DNA from: Lumbricus terrestris | Lineage: Eukaryota; Annelida; Clitellata; Crassiclitellata; Lumbricidae | Assembly (NCBI GenBank): GCA_949752735.1 | Contig: OX457047.1 | Location: 4,383,618 to 4,447,617, forward strand | Direction of reading: 5' to 3' | DNA length: 64,000 bases | Part shown: piece after piece, positions 1 through 10,406 of the stretch | Layout: each line of letters starts with the position of its first letter | How positions within the stretch are numbered: the stretch's first letter is position 1 | Program-made: the position numbers and the translations under genes | The notes under the pieces: model-generated | The model's database searches: none | Seen by the model: only the letters and a program-made list of their open reading frames with translations | What the model was told of the DNA's origin: nothing

Positions 1-119
1 TGAGTTGGGAACTGTAACTTATACCATTCGCATTAGACACCCGTTAAACGTAATCATGAGATTTTATATAAAACTACGACTCAACAGACAAATTCTTGAC
101 AAACTTTCTCTTATTGGTG

Positions 120-400
120 ATTCAGATTATATTGAATGGATGTATTAAACATACGCGAACGGTCGCTGACCAAACGAGGAATAGACCCAGGATTTCGTGG
201 CTGGACAACGTCTCGCAATGTAAAAGCCTCGTGAGCACAATTCTGCTGAACACTGCTCGTGAGAGAAGATTCTGGACAATGACAATCCGTTCGTGTAGCC
301 AACCTTTGCGATGCGAAGTCGCCGTCGTGATAATTATGCCATGGACGGTCGCTGTTTCCGATGTTAACTACGGTCGTCTTAAACACCTTTTAAACGTAGT
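120..400 (+). pseudogene. RTE-like LINE, C-terminal remnant
   Basis: A plus-strand frame reads RNRPRISWLDNV, then LLNTARERRFWTMTIRSCSQP. This is the conserved tail of RTE-like endonuclease/reverse-transcriptase proteins: a basic RGRPR-type stretch, W-x-D-[ND]-V, and a final R-x-x-W block. Family knowledge places this region after the reverse transcriptase domain, and the catalytic parts are absent, so this is a 5'-truncated dead copy. The same signature recurs at 6501-7208 and 28655-29018. No terminal duplication was found, so both edges are approximate. Confidence 0.6.
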
Positions 401-464
401 CCACCAATGTTACTTGATGTTCAGATTGTTGTGAATTGGCAGATTTTAAACAAGATGTTGTGTT

Positions 465-1421
465 TTAACCCTCGGGCTACCAAGGGGGGGTGGTTGCCAC
501 CCCCCTAGATTTTTCGCAAATCAAACGCGTTCCGTCTGGAATAAATTTTGAAAAATAGGTAGCTGTTGAGGGTTCATTGGGACACATTTTGAGCTAAAAT
601 TTTTGATGATGCCCCCTACCTTTCAAAAGTTACACCCGATATACCCAAGGCACCAGGAAGGGTGGATACCACCCCCCTTAGAATATCGTCTGTAACTTTT
701 CTGCCCTTTAATATTAAGAGACACAAATTATACCATTATACATTTCCATGCTCACGGAGTTGTCTTTTGTCAACCGGAAGTGCTCAAAATAAATTAAAAT
801 GTATATAAAGGTGTTTTATTTTCATAAAGTGTTCATATTTTTTCTATTATAACTTATCCATAATTTATTTTTTAATAGAAATAAATTATGCCATTCTGTA
901 GAAGGCATTTAGGGCTATTTTCTAATACCAAATAATTTGTCTTCTGATGGCCGGAAGTGCTCAAAATAAATAAAAATGTGTGAAAATGTTGGGTTTTTCA
1001 CAACGCAAGCCGATATGTGTGCGTAAACGTTTTTCAGCGGCTACAACATGTTTTTTTCGTTTTGATTGAACATAAAACAGACTTATTACTAGTTTTTATA
1101 GTTGAACAATGGACTTTATTATATGTAAACTATTTCCTATATATAAATCATGTATAAAACACACAACATCTAATATATTCCCTATGCGTAAGTATACATT
1201 TTGTGGAATCGACGAGTACCCATGGTAAAAAATTCTTAATTTCGAGTTGCATTCATATTTTCTAAACCTAAATATACCGTTTTGTGCAGCAATGAATGCT
1301 GAATCCAATGGTGTATTACAAGTTATGATATCTCAAACCAAACCCAAAATCCAGGGGTGTTAACCACCCACCCTTCCTTGCTAGTCAGTGTGTCAAAATA
1401 GCTTGGTAGCCTGAGGGTTAA
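465..1421. mobile_element. piggyBac-type non-autonomous element, copy 1
   Basis: The element is flanked by TTAA at 465-468 and 1418-1421, the piggyBac target duplication. It has terminal inverted repeats reading CCCTCGGGCTACCAAG and, on the other strand at the far end, CCCTCAGGCTACCAAG. C-runs and G-runs next to the ends can pair. There is no transposase frame inside, so it must be mobilised in trans. A second copy lies in opposite orientation at 47790-48768. Confidence 0.85.
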
Positions 1422-2519
1422 TTTTAAATGTTTGAGATTGTGTCCACTGAGCAAAACATGCTTCAAAGTGGCTCCTCGATGTCAGGAATTCAAAGAGAAT
1501 CAGGCGTACCACGTTGTTCAGTTGGCAAAACTAACACAGATCGATACAAATCGAATAGCGGTTTCCGGTTTGCACAATGGGAGAACAGAATTGACCTGGC
1601 ATGTTACTGGTGTCTGCTGTCGGATCTTATTCAGATAAATAGACCTACTTTCATTTAGTTTTGAACCAACGTCAAAAAGTTTAAACTTCGATCACATCAT
1701 GTCTAAAGTGTCATTCGACGGTAATTTAATTTTCATTGCGACCTATACCACATCCCTTTGTGCTACCAGTTAAAGATGTTAGAAACTTTATTCCGAGGGT
1801 TCTCTTTGACACCCATTAATGACATTGTTATCTTCACATTATTTTGCTATTTACTTTTAAAGTGTATTGACATGTAACTGGGTGCGGTGTGTCACCCGGA
1901 TTTGTCTAATTAAACGAAGATTAATTATGAATAATTTTTTTCGTGGCGTTACGTAACGTTCAGCTTCTCCCACCCACGCACCTACGTAACGTTTCTTAAC
2001 GTTTTCAATGACCCCACCCACCCACCCTCGAGCGTTACGTAATTAGGCAATGATTTTATAGCTTTTTGTTGATAGGACGACGTTAATCTTCGGAATACTT
2101 ATATTCGATAGGAACACACTCAAATGAAGGTGTCAGGATATTTCTGTTGAGCAGGTTTGCTTCCTGGCGTTATATACTGTAAAAGAGAGCGGGGGGGGGG
2201 GGGGCAAAAGCAGAGAGAGGGAGGATAGAGATAAGAGTAACATGGCGTTAGACAAGGAAATTAACACACAATGAGAAGGTTTAATAATAATAAATTTAAA
2301 ATTTGACGCTTGCTTGTTTTCCTGAACTTGACCTTAGAGATAACTCTCGACAGAAAACATTCTACATTTAAAATTTCTTGTATTTGAAAATTTTTGGGCT
2401 ACTCATCCAACAAAGTAAAAATATACTACTTGCGTTGTAATGAAGTAGCGCTACGACACCATTAAATCATCAGAAATGTCACGAAATACAATTTCGCAAT
2501 GTTGCGATGAATTAGAGCT
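1422..2519. other. no gene recognised; low-complexity tracts
   Basis: I see no supportable gene. The stretch holds repeated TTACGTAACG-type palindromes near 1950-2045, a run of 14 G at 2191-2204 and a purine-rich GAGAGA tract just after it. Short frames near 1430-1660 match nothing I recognise. Confidence 0.5.
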
Positions 2520-2940
2520 GTGATAATTGGTGTCCGGACAATTCGTCGCCGGACAATTGGGAGCGGACAATTGGGAGCGGACAATTCGGACCGGACAATT
2601 GGGAGCGGACAATTGGGAGCGGACAATTCGGAGCGGACAATTCGGACCGGAAATTGTGAGCCACTAACAGGCGCTTACGGCGATCAAACTTTCATTCAAT
2701 CGTTTAAGCCTATTTTTTCTTGTGAATGGCAAACAATCATGTGAAGTAAATGTTAGGGTTAGGGTTAGGGTTACTGGTTAGGGTTAGATTTAATGTTAAC
2801 CCGAATTGTCCGCTCCCAATTGTCCGCTCCCAATTGTCCGGTCCGAATTGTCCGCTCCCAATTGTCCGCTCCCAATTGTCCGCTCCCAATTGTCCGCTCC
2901 CAATTGTCCGGCGACGAATTGTCCGGGAACCGTGATAATT
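2520..2940. mobile_element. foldback element FB1
   Basis: A 9-bp direct repeat, GTGATAATT, lies at 2520-2528 and 2932-2940. The ends read GGTGTCCGGACAATTCG and, inverted, GGTTCCCGGACAATTCG. Each arm is an array of 14-15 bp units, GGACAATTGGGAGC or GGACAATTCGTCGCC, running outward-in on the left and inverted on the right. The centre (about 2657-2795) is unique and contains several GTTAGG telomere-like units. No coding frame is present. The 9-bp duplication would suit a Mutator-like or foldback origin, but the superfamily is not settled. Confidence 0.85.
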
Positions 2941-4780
2941 ATGTCAAACTTTTTTTGCCAACGGTAGCGAACTCTGTTGTCATAAATTGCGTTAAACTAT
3001 GAATTTTTCCTACTACTACACCTTGGCGTTAAATTGACTTGCAATATTCATGTGAATTATGTGTTCTGCAACAGTCAGCTGCTCACGTAGAAAGCGCAAG
3101 TGAAAATGGGAACAAAAGAAAGCGAGAACAGAACTATAATTCCTGTATTTTAGCATTCTATTTGAGAGGTTTGCTCGCACAATTATAATAGTTCGGCGTT
3201 TGAACAAGCGCCGCAGAGGACGAAGACGCTTTAACTGATCAGAATAAAATGGTATTATAATTTCGGAGTAGAGTGTTTTAAAGGTGTTTAGCATATCATG
3301 GCCAATTTTTATTTTGTTGCGACACTTAACGCTTTCAAGTCGACGTCATATCGCTTCGATTACAGCTGGGAGTCACTAGCGAATGGATGGACGGATTCTT
3401 TTAGTTTGTATTCAATCACATGAAACTTCAAAGTTCCTGAGGCAGCAACTGTTCATGTCAATATTTTATAAAAGTCGAGTGCTGCGAATCGATTCGCCTA
3501 GAACTTAATAGTAGAAGAATTTTAGGTGAAAAATCATCCATCGACTCAAAAGATTATTACAAGTTAGAGACTTGGCAGAGTTGTGAAGTACATCCCAATG
3601 ACGAAAATACCAAAAGTCCCCATAATTCCGAGCTGTGCTTGAGCCGCCATCTTGAAAAATGGCGGTCTAAGTTTGGTGTTTTGATAATAACTCCAACACC
3701 ATCACAGCTACGAAGAAATATAACACAGCAAAATTGATCTTCATTAAAAAGACAAAGAAGTTTTGTGTATAACATTTCTTGCTATGAAACAATGATGCAA
3801 ATGTTACATGTTACATGAGATAAACTAGTCATTATAAATGTATTTCAATGCGATGCACATATTTTTATGGCGGGAAAAACAAATGCTGTACTGCGAATGA
3901 TAATTTAAGATCAAATTTATCTTACTGTCTATGCTAGACTGATGTAACTTAGTTCTCACTCATCTGGTGACATCTCAACTAGGGAGTTCACGCAGGTAAT
4001 TCAGTGGCATCCTCCACACAACGCTGAGCACAGCAAACCAGACAGTAGACACTTGCATCGCGTAGTGCAAACTAGTTTGCAGTTGCACAAAATTAGGTTG
4101 GAGAGGACTTGTCTCGTAAACCGAGAACTAGTGTATGGTATGCGCTGTCAACATTTCATTCGTGTGTCTGCCGTGGAGGTACACCGAAATGAGTATTCTT
4201 TTGTTGGAAAAGCCGTCGTTCAATTCCATTTAATTGCTATTACAACGACACTGTGTAATAGCAAATATCGTTTACGTTGACCTTTTCTGCAAAAGAGCAT
4301 AGGAGCAGTAACACTGGTGTCCTGGCTTGGGACTGGCACCGTCAGAGTATGAGCTGTGGCGCATTATGTGGTCATCTAAGTCTAACTGGTGGAAGAGAAG
4401 CTTAACGACATTTATACTCAGTGTCAAGATGTAGCTTTAGCATCTCAATAAGTCTGAAATTTTATGCAACATAAACTATTTCATTATACACTTCCATTTT
4501 TCGGCCACAAACTAAATGCGAATTTGAATGAAGATAACTTTTATATACAGGACTATATTCCTATAATAGAGGTGCTTAGAAGCGTTCGTTCTTCCACACA
4601 CTCAATCCAGACCTACTTCGGATCAGTTGCTGATGACGGCCTCTCAGTAGACGCCGTACTGATCCAACGTAGATCTAGTGAATGTTTGATGATATTTTAG
4701 TCACTTTGATAAATATAATAGTCGATTTTAGCTACACTTGACTAATTTATCTTGTAAATTATGCTCTATCGACCATGTAA
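2941..4780. other. no gene recognised
   Basis: No convincing coding region. A degraded fragment of dispersed repeat R1 (inverted: CTTGGGACTGGCAC) lies near 4325-4350, and one AAAGGTGTTTA motif lies at 3280-3290. Short frames here show no family signature. Confidence 0.45.
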
Positions 4781-4789
4781 CCGACCGGA

Positions 4790-4967
4790 AGTCCTATGAC
4801 CAATCGTCCTATGACCAATCGTCCTATGGCCAATCGTCCTATGACCAATCGTCCTATGACCAATCGTCCTATGACCAATCGTCCTATGACCAATCGTCCT
4901 ATGACCAATCGTCCTATGACCAATCGTCCTATGACCAATCGTCCTATGACCAATAATCCGTATACCC
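4790..4967. repeat. 15-bp tandem array, possible solo foldback arm
   Basis: About ten near-perfect copies of TCCTATGACCAATCG occur head to tail. On the minus strand the unit is GGACGATTGGTCATA, closely resembling the GGACGATTGATCACC unit of the foldback element at 14128-14597. The right edge, CAATAATCCGTATACC, resembles a foldback right end. I found no matching opposite arm or target duplication, so this may be one surviving arm. Its period of 15 keeps frames open on both strands, and these are not genes. Confidence 0.75.
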
Positions 4968-6004
4968 ATTACTACTGCACTCATGTCCGGTCGACGTTTA
5001 TTTCACAATGTTTGTATGCCATTAGTGAGATTCGCTGTATTTGTTGAAATTCTAATCAGCACAATTCAATAGAATAAGTTTTTATAAACTTCTCAATTTG
5101 CTTACGCCTACGCCTCAATTATTTGTTTGCTGTCAGATTTTGTAAACACACCTTTGGACACCTTTTAATTGCCATGCTCCAGTTCTATATATAAAGTGTA
5201 TAAAATAAAAATAATGCATCCATCCGCTGTGGCGGGCAAAGTAGAAAAATAATAAACATCAGCACGAATATAATAATTATTTGTCATAAGACAATTTTAT
5301 AAAACAATTCAAAGTATTCTTTCCACTACCAATAATAAATCAGGTGTTATTTAAACTCGCTAAATCCATTTTATACATTCACATCAGCGATATATAGTTA
5401 AGCATTCGGCACAAATCGGCCAACATGCAAAGTGCGCTTAAATCAAAGACATTGGTCGCCTCACGATGTCGCTAAACACCATGTAGTCATTTAGTTCATG
5501 CCCAATTAGTACACCTTTATATACGGTTAAACGGCCTTATAACAGTTTTAAATTCGCTTCCTAGATCATAATTATATTTATATAAAATGAAAATGACGTA
5601 GGCCTACTACATAGGAATAGATTTACAGAAGAATGTCTTAAGAAACCAAATAAAAAATTATATATTTTCACCAATCTCTACATTTTTTAATCTCCAATAT
5701 GGATACAGGCAGCTATTTGCAAAGTGAGTGATGGCAAACTTGCATTAGTTATTACAAAGCTAATAGATAGATTTGGAATCGGGGAAAAGGAAAAAAGAAT
5801 TTGCCTGCACACCTGATAGCAACGAGCATTAAGCCAAATAAGATTGCACATTAAAAAGTAGATTATTCCGACACCAGACCATGGCTGCCTGAAGATGTCG
5901 CCTAAACTGTATAATTATTATGCGGGGAAACGCTGTCGTCTTACACACCTTTAATTCAATGGCAGTCGGCTCCGTATTTCTTTAACTTCGCCACAGAGCT
6001 GTAT
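4968..6004. other. no gene recognised
   Basis: AT-rich sequence with no supportable gene. It contains several ACACCTTT motifs (5147-5166, 5511-5518 and 5945-5953) and short degraded pieces such as GATGTCGCTAAAC that resemble the end of dispersed repeat R1. Confidence 0.45.
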
Positions 6005-6180
6005 TATGCATAACAATTTTTTTTGTCGAGGAATATGACCTCTGTTGTCATAGGCCCTCGTAAATCTGGATCTACCCATCCAGGTTGCACTCTGCCAGTG
6101 CCCGTCCCAAGCCTGGATAAAGGAAGAGGGCGTCGCTAATGGTCTTTGTTACCACACAGTGACGTTAAACTGCAACTGCA
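6005..6180 (+). repeat. dispersed repeats R2-like plus R1
   Basis: Two repeat pieces are joined. Positions 6005-6075 resemble the R2 tail (CCTCTGTTGTCATAGGCCC). Positions 6080-6180 are a good copy of R1: TGCCAGTGCCCGTCCCAAGC, a GGAGGGCGTCGC-like core, then CACACAGTGACGTTAAACTG. Other good R1 copies lie at 14616-14722, 42096-42198, 44543-44655 (minus) and 53130-53240. R1 looks like a SINE or a LINE 3' region. I saw no tRNA-like head. Confidence 0.65.
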
Positions 6181-6382
6181 CACCATATTTCTGGAATCCT
6201 TCTCTGATGATGGAATGGCTTCCATTAGTCTTGCGACTGATGGCTAGGCTACATTTCCCTGCCTTTATAAGTCGCTCGTATCCTTCTTCTTTTGCTGTGG
6301 CTGGGTTGGGAACGCCTCTAAGTGGCCGCGTACGGAACGCGAAGCGAGAATCGGTTGACAAAAGTAACCGTGCCTGCTCAAT

Positions 6383-7232
6383 AAACCAAACCGATGGATC
6401 CGATTTGACCAGGATCTATGACAACAGAGGCCGTTATCCTGGACAGAAATTTGCTCGGCGTATTACTGTACAGCACTTAAGAGCTTAAACTTCTTCTTCT
6501 TTAGGTCTGCTGCCTCTCGGCAGGTCCCGATGCCCAACGACGCCCCTCTTCTCGGTGTTGTGCCTTTTCTTTAAGTTTCCCATATCCATCCTCCATCATC
6601 CAGTCCAAGAACTTTTCCCTCGGTCTTCCTCTTCCCCTCTTTCCCTCCATTTTGCCCTCCACTATGTCTCTTTGCAAGGAGTTGCCTCTCAGTATATGTC
6701 CCATCCAGTTCTTCTGCCTTGTTCTAATTGCATTGATCAAGGATCTTTCCTCTTCCACCTTCTTCAATACTTCTTCGTTTGATTTATGCTCTGTCCAGCT
6801 GACCCTTTCCATCCTTCTCCATATCCACATCTCGAACGCTTCTATTCGTTTGACATCCTCCTTTCTCATCGCCCAGGTCTCTGCTCCGTACAGTGTGACG
6901 CTCCAGATCAGTGCCTTGACCATTCTTTTCTTGATGTCTCGATTCAATCCTCCTTTCAATAGCTCCTTCCTTTTCGTGAACGCTTCTTTCCCCATCGCTA
7001 TTCTCTTCCTGATTTCTTTGTGGCGCTTCGCATCCTCCGATATTAGGCTTCCCAGATAGCAAAATTCAGTGACTTGCTCCACTTCTCCATTGATTGTTAT
7101 TTTCATATTCTTTTCCCCTTTTGCTCCTCTACTTATTCTCATCACTTTCGTCTTTTTGATGTTTATCTTTATCCCATATTCTTCGCTGGTTCTGTTTAGT
7201 TCATTCATTATGTGTTGCTTAAACGAAACCGA
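6383..7232 (-). mobile_element. 5'-truncated RTE-like LINE with target duplication
   Basis: A 12-bp imperfect direct repeat, AAACCAAACCGA at 6383-6394 and AAACGAAACCGA at 7221-7232, brackets the copy. On the minus strand a coding part (6501-7208) is followed by a short 3' region ending GGTCAAATCGGATCCATC. This shows that the dispersed R2 sequences elsewhere (46538, 49460 and 52741) are the 3' end of this LINE. Truncation at the 5' end is typical of target-primed reverse transcription. Confidence 0.75.
6501..7208 (-). pseudogene. RTE-like reverse transcriptase, C-terminal 235 residues
   Basis: An uninterrupted minus-strand frame of 235 residues covers the part of an RTE-like protein after the catalytic YxDD box. 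It has INIKKTKVM at residues 15-23, FCYLGSLIS at 49-57, LYGAETWAMRKED at 106-118, FEMWIWRRM at 125-133, WMGHILRG at 168-175 and the basic tail KRGRGRPREKFLDWM at 190-204. The endonuclease and catalytic reverse-transcriptase motifs are missing because the copy is 5'-truncated, so it cannot function alone. The open frame suggests a fairly young insertion. The true protein start is upstream of the break, and the first methionine is only the first in this fragment. A decayed relative lies at 45660-46075. Confidence 0.85.
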
Positions 7233-9301
7233 CTAATTCGTAAGTTGTACTTGTGGAAAAAGTGAAGTCTGTTTTAAAGGTGTTTAAAGGAATGGTCGAT
7301 TTAACTCCTTAATTTAGGGTAGTACATAAATGTGACCGCGCATGAGATAACCCGGCCAAAGGTGAAAATTTCATAAAATGAGTTTAAGTTTGTTTTAAAT
7401 AGTACAGATACAGTTGATCAAATTGGTGAAACCGCATATTTGCATCTTTTGAAATGAAATTTTTATGATTTTTTAAAGATTTAGAGTCTTAGCATTTTGA
7501 GAAATCGTTTTAGGGAGAAATCGCCAGTTGAAAATTGCATCCATTATATGAATCACACAAAAGTCAATAGATTTTTCATCAGAATTTAGTAATATGTTCT
7601 AAACTTAAAATTTTCTGCTCTTTCCAATGGTGTCAACGGCTTTTCTTTGAGAATTAAATTGAAGGAATGGTACAGATTTAAATAGGAGTCTCCGCTCAGT
7701 AGCGTGCATTTCGCTATATTGGTGTAGCCTACGCGTCACTTTTCACATCACGTTTGCTCAAGTAGACATTTCTAACTTATAGGAATTGATGTTGTCGTAA
7801 ATTTATATTCAAATAAGCTGTAAAATCATTTTAAACATCGCGCGATAAGGTTTGTTTACAAGACTTCGGCCGTGCTATATCATAGTAATTTCGTATTCGT
7901 CAGGTGGCGCTAAGGGTCATGGGCTCAGTCAATTATAGGGCTCTCCAAAATTTATTTATGTCTAATTATTAAGGCATTTAAACTGCTTATTTTGTGCACA
8001 GTTGGGTTGAGAAAAGAATTCTGCACATTGCAAAACAAAATCCGCTGCCATTAAAGCAAAGCTTACTGACCAGAATTAAACATAAGGGGACACCCGGCCA
8101 AAGTCGCGGCGCATGATGACCTGTTCACAATTTAATTCATAGTAAATTAGGCTGTATTCATACGCACCTGCTAAGGGCACAGATCGATCCAGCGAAAAAA
8201 GTAGTTCAGGACATGAATAATTAATTAATCAGCTCTCATAAGAATATCGTTGGCGAATTTTAAATAAACGCCCGCTGGACTCGGCCAAAACAGGGATATA
8301 ATTAAGACACCAGACGCACAAAAAATTCAAATTAAAATATTTATACTGTTCTGTTCGTCATGCAACTTTTGAATCTAGTAGTTGAAATATAAATGATTAA
8401 TATTATCCAAAAAACCTTTTTTTGACCGATTCACCCCGTCATGACCTTTCCGCTCGATTTACTCGGTTTCAATATTAGCGACTTTGGCCGGGAAATCTCG
8501 TGCGCGGTCACAAATTTCCACATTAACCTTTCGGTAGCTTTAATGTAAGCATTTTGTGAATTTTGTTGCCATTAATTAAACACCCATGTTCGCTTTATAT
8601 AATTATGGCTGATAGACGACTTTGCAGATGACATGGAGTTGAATCATCGCCATTGGTAAGACTCGGTTTTTGGCTTTTTATTCTTTTCAAAATCATCTCA
8701 AACTTTACCTTGTGGTACTCCGGAACAAAGGTAGTCAAAACCACTTATTCACCACTATGGCACGCCAGTGTGAACGTCTGAACAGCGTTCCAGACATTTG
8801 TATTATTTAAGCAAATTCTTACATAAATACTTTGCCTAATCTCACAATTCTGCAAGTAGCGTTGGTATGCGCGGTGCCACAATAATATATTATTTTGAAC
8901 AGTTTTTTGCGCATATCTTCTAACACATAAGCTGGACAAGAGATAAGATATTGATATCTCATCTGCCAAACTGCCTCTTAACCGTTTTTAGAACGTACAG
9001 TCTCTCAGACTATTTGTTGTCTGTAACCATTATTCCGCCATTCTTCCCGTTGTCATCACTTTAACCATCCCAATTAAGCCTGGAGAAAGGAGATCAACGG
9101 TAATAGTAATATTCGTATGTAACTACTGTAACACAGTGTCGTTGAATAGCAGCCAACCAACCAATGAGTAGAAAATACTGGAAGATATGTGATGTAATTA
9201 ACAACACTGGGACGCCAGATACAACGATCTCTTTTCAGACACTTCTAAATCAATTCTTTCAACTCTATGTAAGTGTCATTTTCGTAGATTTCGTGATTTG
9301 T
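7233..9301. other. no gene recognised
   Basis: Two kilobases of AT-rich sequence without a supportable gene. CGGCCAAA or its complement recurs near 7353, 8096, 8284 and 8505, which may mark an unrecognised old repeat. A degraded R1-like piece lies around 9050-9165 (AAGCCTGGAGAAAGGAG, then ACACAGTGTCGTTGAA). Confidence 0.4.
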
Positions 9302-9695
9302 AAGATCTTTTAGGGGGGGGGGGGATGGGGCAAGCAAGCGTCTCAAATAGCCTCTGCTACCCAAATGTCCAACCGCGCCACCTTCGCGTGGTCCCCCCTG
9401 TTTTAACAAAGGGCGTGGTGGGCGACCGAGCAATCGCCGGTATATGCGATGCCCACATGGGCGAAGAAACCGAAGGACGGACGATAGAAGATATCGACGC
9501 TGGGAGATGGTGTCTCCTTAAAAACACCGGGAGAAAGGCAACGGGAAACCATCTCCCTAAAATTCCCAAGTTAAATGAATGACGAATCCACGAACCAGAA
9601 GCTGAAAATGAAAGCGCAGAACAGAGAAGATTGGAGACGTCAAACATTCGAACCTGCCTAAGGGCAGAGCACGAAAAGAAGAAGAAGATCTTTTA
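9302..9695 (+). mobile_element. short retroposon with 11-bp target duplication
   Basis: AAGATCTTTTA occurs at 9302-9312 and 9685-9695 and brackets about 372 bp. The insert starts with a G-run, is much richer in GC than its surroundings, and ends in a GAAAAGAAGAAGAAG tail. These are hallmarks of RNA-mediated insertion. The 3' part contains CACCGGGAGAAAGGCAACGG, which resembles 3' regions of invertebrate LINEs, so it may be a 5'-truncated LINE rather than a SINE. No protein signature was recognised. Confidence 0.75.
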
Positions 9696-10082
9696 CAATT
9701 TTTTCGCCTTTTAACAGCAAAATCTTGCATTGTATATTTTGGGTTCCTAAAAATTGGTCTCACTGTTTAATACCACTAGATATGATATGGATGGTGTTAT
9801 CTCCATCCTTCGTTTGTATAATACGATATCCGCGTTGAATGTGATTAACCCATTTACCGCCGCTATGAGAAATAACCATTGTAATTATGACGTCAGTCAC
9901 GTGACCTTGCCTTCAAAAAAAATAATAAAAATGTGGAATTAAGCAAAACTCATCTATGAACAGATACACAAAAGCGCATAGCACAATTTCAAAGCAGTAA
10001 AAAAATTCGGGCAAGTACTGACAGTGGTGTGGAAAAAAACCGAGGGTTAAAATTCCGATAAATCGAATGAACTGAGAGAATT
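9696..10082. other. no gene recognised
   Basis: AT-rich sequence with no gene or clear repeat boundary. Confidence 0.4.
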
Positions 10083-10400
10083 GTTTCGTCCAGCGGCGCC
10101 CGCAGGAGTTTTTTCTTGTACGCACAGAGATTTTCGATGGAGGGGCGAACAGGGCAAAATTTTTGTTAGGGTCGCCGAAAGAAGTGATGACCTTTTTTTT
10201 AGTCATCAACCTAGAATGTCCAAAAAAACAGACCTTTTCCATCCGCCGAAAAAACTGATGACCTTTTTTTGTCATCAACCTAGAATTTCCCCAAAAACAT
10301 ACCTTTTCCATCCGCGGAAAAAACTGATGACCTTTTTTTAGTCATCGTCCTGTACGCACTTGCGTACGTGCGTACGTCTGCGGGCGCCGCTGGTTTCGTC
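10083..10400 (+). mobile_element. small hAT element, family B, short copy
   Basis: The 8-bp duplication GTTTCGTC lies at 10083-10090 and 10393-10400. Terminal inverted repeats begin CAGCGGCGCCCGCAG and end in the complement. The 302-bp interior has no transposase. It holds about three copies of a 68-70 bp module (GATGACC, a T-run, AGTCATC, then a CCTTTTCCATCC block). Next to the right end is a dense run of ACGTACG and GCGTACG palindromes. The longer relative at 25443-26213 has expanded the same module. Confidence 0.88.
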
Positions 10401-10406
10401 GATTCA

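Noticed and set aside
2754..2786. Chromosome end or internal telomere
   Set aside because: Only a few TTAGGG-like units, enclosed by the arms of a foldback element with a target duplication, so not a telomere.
4738..5047. Frames of repeated SYDQS, NRPMT and related peptides on both strands
   Set aside because: The 15-bp period makes several frames open at once; this is an array artefact, not a protein.
9325..9582. 85-residue frame in a GC-rich stretch considered as a gene
   Set aside because: It lies entirely inside an insertion bracketed by 11-bp target duplications, so it is retroposon sequence.
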